64,000 nucleotides of DNA from assembly GCA_000328365.1 (NCBI GenBank), contig KB296812.1:63459-127458 (forward strand), given 5' to 3'. The notes under the pieces were generated by a model. It did no database searches. It had not been told where the DNA came from and saw only the letters and a program-made list of their open reading frames with translations. Numbering within the stretch: position 1 is the stretch's first letter; each line of letters starts with the position of its first letter. Origin of the DNA: Capitella teleta (taxonomy: Eukaryota; Annelida; Polychaeta; Capitellidae). The translations under genes were made by a program, and so were the position numbers. Below, in pieces: positions 27,901 to 39,273 of the stretch.

Positions 27901-30410
27901 ACAATTTTTCAACTGACAACTTCAAAGCCTTCGTTAAACACACACATCAAGAATCGACTATTACAACTCACTGTTGACATAATTTTTAAGAGGGAAATCA
28001 GCTGATCAGCTTTGAGGCAGATCATCTCCCAATGGTTCTGACAGCTCACAAAACAAAGCCCCTAATCCCGAAAAACCGATGGTTTGCCGGAATAATAAAT
28101 ATATATTGACATAATCACGTCCAGCGTTCGCGCGCTGGTCTGCATGGCGCCTAATCCGATTTGACAAACGTTGAAACAATTAGCAGTCTATTCAGACCCC
28201 CCAAGGAGTGCTCGAAAGAATCGAAAATGACTCCAGACCTCTTGCCAAAAAAGAAAAGAAAAATAAAAGCCGTCGACGCTCAGAGAGACCAGATCCGCCC
28301 GCGCGATTATGGCTCGATTATCGCTCTATTATCGCACAGTACGCTTAACCTTCTCAGGTCTGGATCTGCGGATGTGTTTGCGTTGACAGCTGAGTGGAAT
28401 TAGCGATGTTTAAAACTGCCAAGATGGTAGATAGCGCCTCACACCTGATGCGAGGCTTTGCAGATATCGGTTGCGTAGAAGCAGAAGCAGCGTCTATTGA
28501 TAGCCACGATGTGTCAGTTTGGGGTTCTGGGATTTATCTGAATATTTTTTTATGACGTAATTGTGTGCTCCGTGGTACCAAGAGACGACTGCTCTGCAAG
28601 ACAGCGCGCACAGCCAATCATCTCGATTTAATGAAATGTCATCTTTCTTTAAATCAGCTGTGAAATCATGGCGGATTATGACAGTGGTTATATGAACAAC
28701 ACATGTCGGCGCCTCGCTCTCACAGCAAGTACTCTGACCTATGACCCCGGAAATGGCGTCATCTGGAGATGTCACTTTTCTCTTCGTAATTGAATTCGGT
28801 TCCGTTTGCTGTTTACGATCGAGACGCGCATGCGTCGCGGTGACCCCAATACTATTTCAGACTTTTACGATTTTCCAATACTCGGTCAGTATTTGCCTAA
28901 CTACTCACTCTTCCATTCTCCGGTTCCTCTGTGATAAATGCCAAAGGTAAATGCCAAGAAGAGAGTCAATCTTTCTACGACCGGCCCCGCTACATTCAGT
29001 TTATGATTTCGAAAGCTGTGTAAACAAACACACACAATCTACTTGCCAAATTTTCGGAGATCATGTTTATAAATATAGTGTTACATTCTTAAACTAGTTA
29101 TAATAGTTAGATATAAGTTGTTGAATGGGGAGGTTTTAAATCGAGCTTGTAATTCACAAAAATGAATCGATGTATATTGAGGCAACATTCGAATACTAAA
29201 TTATGTATGTATAGGTTCATGTCAAGGAATTCGCGGCTCTACAATCAGACAATTTAGCGCAAACATTATTATTTTTATTATAGCAAAAGCGTCATCGCAA
29301 ATTGATGCAGAATACTGCGTTGAATATACATCAAGTCGCGCCATAAATTGGCAGTATTTCCTCGCAAGTCGCCTGCAGCGCTGATGTAGTCTTTCGGTAG
29401 ATAAGATTGAAGATACAACATTTCAGCTTAACCAAACTTTCGTCTTAACCCCTGTGGTTGCTGAGGATTGTGTTTCGTCGTCGGTTCGATCGACGCTGGC
29501 TGCCAGCGGAATCAGCGCGAGAAATAAAAATCCGAGGAGAAGCACTTCCTTGAGCATCAAATGAAGTCTCGCGAGAGTGACTAATGTCCAGCTGAGAGCG
29601 ACGTCATTCTGAAATTAATTTTCGCCGCCTTCTGTTAAAATTTGCGACCTTTGTGAACTCGGAACGTGGTCCGAAATATAATGACTGCACTCGTTGATTA
29701 CCTCCCTTGACAGGCGATGATTGTTGTTGCAAAAGCCCTTCCGATGTTTGCCGAGTGCCGCCGACGACTAAGCTCGGCGTGGTCAGAGGTCAACGTAATT
29801 ACACAGCCCTGGCATTACGCGCGAACTAAATGGGAAGGCACGCGCTTCGCCGTTGAGATTGCATCAAAATACGCACATAATGGAAACATTGTGTCGGAAT
29901 AGAAAGCAGAGATTGTCTGGCATGGGAAATCAGGGCGGATGTCGGCGAAATTAGCTCCTCGCGAGCGCCTCTCTGATGGGAAAGGGGGTCGCGAAGGCTT
30001 CATTAATGGGATTAAGCAGCCGGGTCGATTGGCTGTTGATGTCATCGGCGTCATCAACTGCCGTACGCTGGCACTTGACGAGGCCTTTCTTTGCCCAAAT
30101 GGACTACTGCCCCATGCAACACGTGAAATTAAAAAGGCACTACTTCGGCCCCTTCGACGGTGCTCATTTTGCGTGCTCGGGAGAATGAAATAAACATTTG
30201 AAAATTGAAAAGTTATATTACATTCTAATTGTTGCCATATCATACTCCTTCATTTGTTCAGACTCGGTATTTTGGTTTATATTGTGTCTACGGATTATTT
30301 AAATGTTAAAACTTCTCTTTTTTTTTCATCTGTCATACTTGATTTGTATAAATGTGTATATTATAATGATTTTCACATATTATACCCCCCCAAAAAAATT
30401 CTTTAATAAA

Positions 30411-31340
30411 TCAACAACAACAAAAAAAAAAAAAAAAAAAAAAAATTTCTTTTCTTCCTTTTTTTTTTATTTTTTTTTCTTTTTTTTTTATTTTTTTTTT
30501 TTCGTTTGGTGGATGATAATGTCCCCACGCTGTTCTGAACCAGTAAGAGACCCAAATCAGAAAAGAGATCATTTCCCTGAGAGTCGCAGCACTATGAAGA
30601 CACCGGCATTGTTTATTTACACACTCAGTAAAAGAAAACAAATTCTCAAGGGTCGGTTTGTCCTGACCTTGGGCTAGTTGACTGCGTAAAGAGGTGCCCG
30701 TCTTGACCTTCCCACGCGTCACTTTGACCTTGGGGTCAGTTTTCATCCTCTTCAAAAGAAAAAGACTTTCCGGATAAAAAGAGAGAGGAAATGGGTTCTT
30801 TAATAAAGAAAATAAAAATATGCTCTTCGAAACTCAGGTTTTTTGATGAGGAAATAAATAAAAATAATGATACAAAGTTAATCGAAATAAAACATTTCCT
30901 CTTAATGTCTTATGTTTTGTTGTTGTTTTGTTTTTGTTTGTTTGTTTGTTTTTGTTTTTGTTTTTGTTTTTGTTTTTTGTTTTTTTTTTCTATGTGCCGA
31001 ACTTATTAATAATTTCAGTTCAGCTATAGTTTGCGAAACTCCCATATCGCTGCTTAACATGAGAAATCGAGGATGAACCTTAGAACCAAACAAAGTAAGA
31101 ACAAATGATAACATAGATTGGTAAAGTGGATCGAAAATGATAAACATGAGACATGCATATGCATATGCATAACGACTGCTCCAGGCTTAAAGTGACTAAA
31201 ATTAAACTTCTGTGACTCACTGTCTTTTAGAGTTTTTTTGTTGTTGTTCTTTTTTTTCTTTTCTTTTTTTAATTTCTTTTCCGTTTTTTTTTTTTTTTTT
31301 TTTTTTTCTCCATTTTCTTCCTTTTTTTTTTTTTTTTTCT
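30411..31340. repeat. Cluster of A/T homopolymer and (GTTTTT)n low complexity
   Basis: Includes A-run and T-rich tracts at about 30421-30502, a GTTT/GTTTTT array at about 30913-30990 and T-rich blocks at about 31246-31340. These create spurious lysine- and phenylalanine-rich ORFs on both strands. Confidence 0.85.
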
Positions 31341-31677
31341 GTGGCGAAAGAGGAGCGGTCAACGATTTGCTCAGAGTGTATAGAACTATGCACACAGAAT
31401 GAGGGGTTTCCCCTGATTCATTCTTCATCTTTTGCGAATTACTTCTCTGGGGTTCAATTTGGGGATCGTAAAAAAATGTGAGCGTAGCTCTGAAAAGAGA
31501 TTTTTCTTTTTAAGTTTTCCATGTAACTATTTCTGTACATACGATTCATATTGAGGATTTTCACTTCATAGCTCGCATGATGAGATTGTGATTTGATGAA
31601 TATGTAGGTGAGAATAATAATTCTAAAACGTTATGATTACAGTCATTTACGGGAGGATGTTAAAATATCCTCTGTGG

Positions 31678-31707
31678 ATCATAACGCCCCAAAACGGGCG
31701 TTATGAT
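31678..31707. repeat. 12-bp perfect inverted repeat with 6-nt loop
   Basis: atcataacgccc and gggcgttatgat pair perfectly around the loop caaaac. Related half or whole copies occur at 2220, 31628, 32048, 34545, 49969-49995 and 62140. Confidence 0.9.
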
Positions 31708-32929
31708 TAATTGTGTTAGAAACCAAGGTGGCGGAAAAGTGCAGATGTCTTAGCTTTATTAAAAACCCATTTCGTCGGATAATACGAGGAGAATTTCCTT
31801 GCTACGATATGACATCAGGCAATGATATGACTCACTCACACTCGCATGTTTCTCTTTTCAAATCGTACTCCATTGTGTACACACCCCCTCATACAAAATA
31901 CACAGCTAAATTACCATTTAAAGTTTAAATGCAGACATGCTAACCTTAGGTTACCTTTCGTTTGTTTATTTATCTATTTTAAGTATCTATTCCGAGCGTT
32001 TATAAGGAAACTTGTACAGGTACTGTACTTGCTTTCGAATAATTGTGAATCATAACGTTACCGAAATCATAATGTATTCTTGAAAACAATACAAATATTT
32101 CTTCATCGCATCCGATAGCTTGTAGGCATATGTCACATCTCCCTCGGCAGTGATCGAAATTTGTTCAAAGCTCTTTTCAGTGTTCAATTAATTTAACAAT
32201 TAATAAATTAAACTTCCTTATTAACATCAATTTGGGGTGGGGCAAGCCACGCAGTTTATTCCGTAAATACCCCTACAATCCCTACATGTACACGAATACA
32301 AATTTGACTCGCAGTACCAGATTTAGTCCTAGACCCCGGAACCGATTGTAATTGGCCAGAATCGGCTGGCTGAAGTGAAAATGACCGGCAAGTTGCTTAA
32401 GCCGCTCTGCCAATCAGAGATATCGGCTCAGTGTTGTGATCGGCGGCTAGCAGCGGCTTGAAGTGCAATGGTTGCTATATCATCCTATATGAATAATGAT
32501 GCCAGCAGTTAATACAAACAAGTGTACATACTCATGTACTCTCTACATGTAATACTATACTGATGTGGTGATTTTAAGATCGAACGATTTCCAAATATTA
32601 GGTCCCACTTAATTACACTCTCCTAACTTCACTCAAGTTCAAGACATTTGGGGCGTTTCATAAATTTCAATGAGCATCATTATCACCATTATCACTTTGT
32701 TTGCAAATTCAACTGGGTTCTAAGAACTTTTAAGTAATATATGCAGCGGGAAGAGAAAGCAATTAGAGAAACAGGTTGGAAGAGGAAAGAGGATGGCGAA
32801 CCAAATGAGTTGTTGCATCAGGATCTTGAATGAAACATTCGCCGTTTTTGATGACTCGGATTGCAATTGTTGTGCATCTTCTGTGTTACATATATAGGAT
32901 AGGATAAAATATAGTAGGATAGAATAGTT

Positions 32930-33710
32930 TATTGTAATGTAGGAAAAATGTCAAAAATAAAACAAATTACATCGAGTCAGATGTTAAGTCGCCTTAATTA
33001 TTCGTTCATACTAGTTATCGCTGCGTTGACATTTGGAACAGAGATAAAAGCGTTTATAAATTCATCAGCGATGAGAGTAAAATGCATACGTTCAGAGACA
33101 GAATTAACATCGTTAATGTAACAAAAACAATAAAGGACCTAGGATGGAACCCGGAGGGACACCACAAGAAATAAATCAGTACAGCCATTAGAAGTTCAGT
33201 CATTAAAAATTACCCTATGTTGACGACCCGATAAGTAGTTAGTGAATCAACTATGAGGGGTGCCGCGGATTTTATACCTCAAAAGCTTGGAGAGAAGAAT
33301 TCTATGTTGCACGGTGTCGAATGTCTTCTGAAAGTCAAGCAGAACACTTATGGTGACTTCGCCCTGCCTAAATGCTGTGCTTATGCCGTCGACTACTGAT
33401 ACCAGTGGCTGGGTTGTGTTTCTGTCTGGTTGGAAGCCAAACTGATGGGATATAGGAAATTTTTGACCAACAGGTAATCGTGCAATCTTTTGTGGGCTAG
33501 TTTCTCCAGAATTTTTTAGAACACAGGCAAGAGAGAAATGGGTCTGTAGTTAAACAAATTTCTTTCGGGGAACCTTTCTTGAACAATGGTACAACTGGTG
33601 CTATTTTTATTTTGCAAGGCACGGTTCCTTTAAAAAACGAGAGGTTTAAAATGTGGAGTAAAGGACAATGCATTAGACCTCATACTAACATGGGCATTTT
33701 GAAGCTAGCG
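32930..33710 (-). mobile_element. Decayed LINE reverse-transcriptase fragment (CR1/Jockey-like)
   Basis: Read on the minus strand, the translation shows non-LTR RT landmarks in order: VPLFKKGSP, NYRPISLLPVF, KILEKLAHKRL, HQFGFQPDRNT, the catalytic block LLDFQKTFDTVQHRILLSKL, YKIRG, YLSGRQHRVIFND, VSLRVPS (from GVPQGS), YINDV and IADEF (from FADD). These blocks fall in different frames with several stops, so the copy is dead. The second catalytic site reads ADE rather than ADD. No endonuclease or intact 3' end was found. The lower-coordinate edge near 32930 runs into a GGATA-type short repeat, which may be a tail remnant. The clade call is by motif style only. Confidence 0.85.
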
Positions 33711-34203
33711 TGCGATTTAATTAAATGTACCTGTCGTGTACCCATATTTACCAATTGCTGCATATCTCTCATCATTACCGAAGCATAGCGATCATGTCCA
33801 AAAGTCAATCAAGGAGACGGCATCACAACCTCACGTCAATCCACACGGCAAACTGGGTATTACACATTAGTGAATTTGGTGCATGCCTCTTCAATGCATG
33901 CTGTATATGGGTGAGTACCTGGGTCTTGGATCGCCAGGTCTACGTGTGCATGCAGTAAAGTTATCTTATAATTCACACACCCGGTAAAATTACGGATGAA
34001 AAAGACATATTGCTGCATTTTCAAAGAGAGATCACAGATGTTGCATATTGTGCTGTGATTAAATCAATTCGCATTCAAATTGAATGTTTTTATTCAGATT
34101 CAGTGGTTCATAAAAAGGTAACAGGTCAAAAGAAAATGTGAAACAAACATATATTAGTTGTACGATATATTTCAGTAGGCAAAGTAAATTCAGAGTGGTA
34201 TTG

Positions 34204-34333
<130 letters not shown>

Positions 34334-35627
34334 CGTAGACTACCGATCGATGTGGAATTAGCCTATCGATAGGTTTTAAATTGGTTTCAAACAGGATATC
34401 GATATTTTCCCTCTTCAAATCGACAACAGCGGATGCAGGTGTCGAAGCTGACAATCTTGCGATGCATTTTATCTCTCGACCCCACTTGAACGCGTTTGAG
34501 GGCAAAAGATGTATGCACAACATAATGCATATATACCCACCACAATCATAACGTCTTATGTAGCAGATACCGCGAATCATGCTGTAATGACATGTACGAC
34601 AATCTAATATATGCTGTTATCGAGGAAGTAAGGCATTAAATGTTTCTAATAACATGACTGAACATGCGATACATGCTGAAAATAGGAAAAAAAATAACCA
34701 AAGGCTGAAGGCGAATGTCGTGGCGGGAAAAACGAGTTCGGACTTGCTTTCACGCGGAGCAATTATAGATCTACAGTATAAAAGTAGTCCTCAGGATTTT
34801 CCATCTGAACTCTGTACATACTCTGATTTTGATGCATTTAAAGAGATATTATTCACGGAAAAGACAATTATCATCTAATTTAGGGTAATATTTTCATACA
34901 TTACACTTAATAATTGAATAGCATAAACCGGATGCAAGTCATTGATGGCGGATGTGTACACAAATAAGGTGTTGCAGGACTATCGTGTTTTCTCCATTCG
35001 AAGTGCATGCGTGATTGATTCTGTAAGTATACTTTAATGTACGCGTGTTATTTTGTCTTGACTGTCAGATCTCATATACTTGTAGATTCTGTTATTTTCG
35101 CTGTGTTGAATCGAGAGGCTGTTCTGCCTTACCTGGCGAATGGCGAACTCATTCTGTCATTCATTCATCAACAATATTCATTCATCAACAATCAGCTTCT
35201 AGACAGCCTTGAAAGTCTTAGTTGAATAGCCTATAAATATAATCTATTACGGTTACATTATACCTGATTGTTAATTTTAGTCTTTAGAATACTAAGTTGG
35301 TTCGGAAGTTTGTAAGTTTTCAATTAACATTATGCTAATATGATAATGCTGTTCTAATACTCAATATTTCAAGCCTATTCAAGATAATAGGCTTTGTTAG
35401 TTTGTATTTCAATGTATTTGTATTGTGATAATTGTAGTAAATAGTAATCATTCTGTAATGCTTCCATTCGTCCAGTCCATTGCCGATTCCATAATTATAC
35501 TGATAACATGATAACAATTGCTGCATTTCTCTTGAACTCTTCAGACCTAGCAACAGACTCGCTTTGTCACAATGAGAGTTATGACAGACAAATGCAATCC
35601 TGTTCTAATTTTCAGTGAGCCATCAAA

Positions 35628-37862
35628 ATGCCTCGACGCAGAAGGCGCAGGGAGCGTGAGGAGCGTCAGAGGAGGCTCAGGACAAGTTCTCAGAGTTCGG
35701 TTGAGATTCACGTTTCGGAAGCCAATCACGGAGTGAGCATCACCACGTCCTCTGCTGCCCCCTCCAGATCAGCGAGTTATGGGGCTGTGCCCGCTGGATC
35801 TCAGCCTCTCTTGGTACGCTCTCTTCTCCCGACCCTCGCGCTCTCCTCTCACTTTCTCTTCCAGTTCCGTCCAAGCCCTGATTTTTCTGGATTGTTGAAG
35901 GGAATCAAAGCTCAGGGCTGCCTCACTCACCAAGGAGAACTGTTTACGCTGAAACAGGTGAGGAGGAAAATCGATGATGTGCATACGTTTTGATTGAACA
36001 TTTGTTCTTTCCAGCTCTGCTACTACCTGAAAGAGTACATCAAAATGAAGCAGCTGTACGATCCATTAGATCCACGAAAAGTTTACTGCGAACATGATCC
36101 CCTTGGAAAGGTGTTTAGCGTGAAGAGCTTCACTGTGAATGATGCAGTGTAAGTGGTCGTATGATTCTGTAACTTTGTTGCAATTCTTTCTCAATAGTAA
36201 TTTAGTGATGATGAACACTCAGCCGGTCGACCTGTGCTACCCCCGACCAGAACAGTCGCCGCCGACATACTTCTCCGCTCAGAACTGTATTCGCCCTGAG
36301 CAACCAGCCCACTTTTCTTCGATTCCTCCTTCGTTTGAACATCTCAACTCTCCCGTCATCGATCATTTATTAAAAACGCCACCAAAATGTGAACAAGCAA
36401 AAAGTTTGCCAGAAATTGAACGAAGCGCCACAAAGCGAACACTACACTTTGAAGAATCTCCGCAAGCGAGCACTAGTCAGGGAAGCGATGAAAAACCAGA
36501 TGACAGATGGCACAAGAGACAAGATTGCAAGCGCAAAAGAGATCACAGTAAGGTCTCACAGGGCTCATTTCACACCGTGATCTTTACATGCATATGCTTT
36601 TCAGGCAAGAACAGTGAATGCTTGAGTCCGCCTGCTCCTTGCAGACGTCGTGAGTCATCGTTCTCTCTGACGTGCACTGAGAACGCATTCTGCTTGGAGT
36701 TGGCGGCGTCCGAATCGGAAGCCGAGAGCGTCTACAGCGTTCAGGTGGGGACGAGCTTTTAGCTGAGTTCAGCCTCGTAACTCAACTTTATTCTCCAGAG
36801 CAAAGAGACGATGCTAGTGAAGTCTTCCTCTGATGATTACTGGTTTTTGGATGAAGAGGAGGAGGAGGAGGAAGATGACAGCATCTCTTTCCAATTTGGA
36901 GGTCAGGGGTCAGTTTCGCTGGAATTCCGCAGTGATAACAATGCGTACATGGAGGAATACGAGATTGAGGCGATGTCAAGTGACGCTGCGAATGAGGACG
37001 ATGATGTGGGATCGTCATCTCCAGAAGAGGTATTATCGCTCATCGTGAAAAACCCTCTGGAAAACCCCTCTCATTGGTTGCTTCGTTTCACTTAGGAAAT
37101 CCGAGTGACGATACAATCCGAGGATTTTGGGTTCTGGGCGGATTCCGAGTCAAGTGATCAGGAAGACGATGACACGGATCATGAAATATCAGAAGTGGTC
37201 GGTGTACTTTTGTTTTATAGCAATCCTCTTGAATTATTTATCATTGGCCATGAACTAATTTTTTTCATTTTCTTCTTCAGGATAAGTGGAAATGCAGCAA
37301 GTGTGAAGTGTTAAATCGTCCGTACATGCGCAACTGCGAGAAGTGCTGGAGTCTGCGCCCCGGATGGCTCAAGTCCGACCCGCTCTGTCCCCAGAACGTG
37401 GCGTGCCCGTCCCCCCGCAAGGCAGACCCCCGGAGACCTGTGCTGGCCAAGAGCAGCTCCAGCGCCGACTCAGGAATCGCCTCGTCCTTAGAATCGCGTC
37501 TCCCCGATGTCTCCTCGACGACCCCTGAATCTCCGAAGCCATCAACGTCGGTGAACAGGTCGAAACTTCACCTGACCAACACCTGGTCTGACCTCCCCTT
37601 TTCCCCAATCTCTCCGAGTCTTCGCAGCCCTGCACCGCGTTTTTTTGCCCACTCACCTCGCAAAAGGACTTCTTCGTTAGGAGACAGCTGTGATGTGTGT
37701 GTGATCTGCATGCAGAAGCCAAAAGAGGCAAGCATCATTCACGGGAAAACAGGACACCAGATCTGCTGCTACGTTTGTGCCAAGCGCTTGCGTCGCAGGG
37801 GAAAGCCGTGTCCAGTCTGTCGCAGACCTATACAAAAAGTTATAAAAAACTTCATTTTATGA
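35628..37862 (+). CDS. MDM2: MDM2/MDM4-type E3 ubiquitin ligase, p53 regulator
   Basis: Eight coding exons: 35628-35813, 35865-35957, 36015-36148, 36198-36547, 36605-36744, 36799-37029, 37096-37197 and 37281-37862. All have GT-AG introns of 49-83 bp with matching phases, and the product is 605 residues. MDM2 binds the p53 transactivation domain and ubiquitinates p53 in the nucleus. Parts in order: an Arg-rich start (MPRRRRRREREE); the SWIB/p53-binding domain (about 63-145, with VYCEHDPLG); a Ser-rich region; an acidic stretch (DEEEEEEEDD); a RanBP2 zinc finger (WKCSKC then CEKCW, about 414-435); and a C-terminal RING (552-605) with all eight zinc ligands (C552, C555, H566, H571, C575, C578, C589, C592) and the short tail after PCPVC that closes the E3 dimer. 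The SWIB domain is about ten residues short at its last helix. The ATG lies 13 bases after an acceptor-like ttttcag, so a 5' untranslated exon is likely. It lies tail to tail with WAC. Confidence 0.95.
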
Positions 37863-38149
37863 GGAGGCTCTTCAATCTCTTCACTGCCATAATATGTGTT
37901 CATCGTTTGCATTTATATTCTGCTGCAGCATTCTCGTGGAAGACTTTATTGCCTGTGTTACTAGTTATTCTTTATGTTAAATTGTATTTTTTGGGGAATT
38001 TTTTTATTGAGTTTGAAATTGAGTAAACAATACACGTGCTGGATTTAATTCATTCGCTCCACGCAAACGCATGACAAGTTTGTTTGGGCTTAATTCATCC
38101 TGCATTCGTGCTTATCTTGACTAATGAGAACATTTTATTATTGTTTCAG

Positions 38150-38155
38150 AATAAA
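38150..38155 (+). terminator. Candidate poly(A) signal of MDM2
   Basis: AATAAA lies about 290 bp after the MDM2 stop, followed by T-rich sequence. It is the first canonical hexamer on this strand after the stop. Confidence 0.5.
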
Positions 38156-38570
38156 TTTTTGCGTAATTTTCATTTTTCTATTTGCCAATCTTTCTCTTAA
38201 TGCATACTAGTACTCGGTTATTCTCCTAACTGTTCACGAGAGCTTGCCTTGCTGGTAGTCGAGTGCATTTGCCTGCACTGTCAGGTAAGTGGGTTGTTTC
38301 ACTGGCCTAATTATTGAAAATCACGTGATGAAATGGATTGACGACACCTGCAGGGCATTTCTCAATGCAGCTAACTGCATCTCACTCAATTTAATGTCAT
38401 TCGTGTGAATTGTTTCACAACCCCATGTATCGTTCTTCTCCGTTTACGTTTCTCAACCATCACGTCAAACAGGACCCAAATAAATGCAACGCATTCCCAC
38501 AGATCAATTAATATACTTAACCAGCAATGGTTATTTGCCTCAAATCCTACAAGTCAAGTTTAATTCACAC

Positions 38571-38674
38571 AATTCAACCTTTAATATCAACAAGCATTTC
38601 ATATAGAGTTAATCTGAGTATGAATTCAACCTTTAATATCAACAAGCATTTCATATAGAGTTAATCTGAGTATG
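38571..38674. repeat. Perfect 2 x 52 bp tandem duplication
   Basis: Positions 38571-38622 and 38623-38674 are identical 52-mers, each beginning aattcaacct and ending ctgagtatg. They lie between the 3' ends of MDM2 and WAC. Identity without divergence suggests a recent duplication or an assembly artefact. Confidence 0.95.
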
Positions 38675-38831
38675 TTCTCGAATACAACATATTTTCTTAA
38701 GGTGATTAATGTTTCATATTGTACACCTTAAAAACATGCATAATTCTCTTAGAACCAGATAAAGTAAATAAAAATAATTCATTCTCTTTCCAGCTAATAG
38801 CAAATGGATAAAACACAAATTATGAGAATCC

Positions 38832-38837
38832 TTTATT
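38832..38837 (-). terminator. Candidate poly(A) signal of WAC
   Basis: AATAAA on the minus strand, about 440 bp beyond the WAC stop codon. The MDM2 and WAC 3' ends would then be separated by roughly 650 bp. Confidence 0.45.
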
Positions 38838-39273
38838 GATGACTAATTTCTGAAAATACATTTACATTATGAAAAGCAAACTTTACAAAGAAGTAGGCAC
38901 CCCTCCCGAAAGTAAGAAAAAAAAACCTGTCCATATACACACGCATGCATATCACATACACACTCAAGTCACATATGCAACAAATCCACTTAAAAGAAGG
39001 AGGCAGGGAAATAAAAGTGGTCCTGGGGGTTGGGGCAGTGTTTCAGAAGAAAAAAAAAAAAAAAAAAATGAGAAAATAAATTTACATATCCAACTTGAAA
39101 ATTATTCTTGTAAAAAATTTGCGGCCGCCAAAACAGATTCAACTTTTCAACACACAGGAGAAAGAAAAAAAAAAGTGTGTAAGAATAATAATAGAAGAAA
39201 GGAATGCCGTAGGAGACGGCATAAAAACAACAGTCTGAATTAGAAGGAAAGGGAATTTGTGAGCAATTCAGTA

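Noticed and set aside
30303-31428. Lysine- and phenylalanine-rich ORFs on both strands
   Set aside because: Products of homopolymer tracts only.
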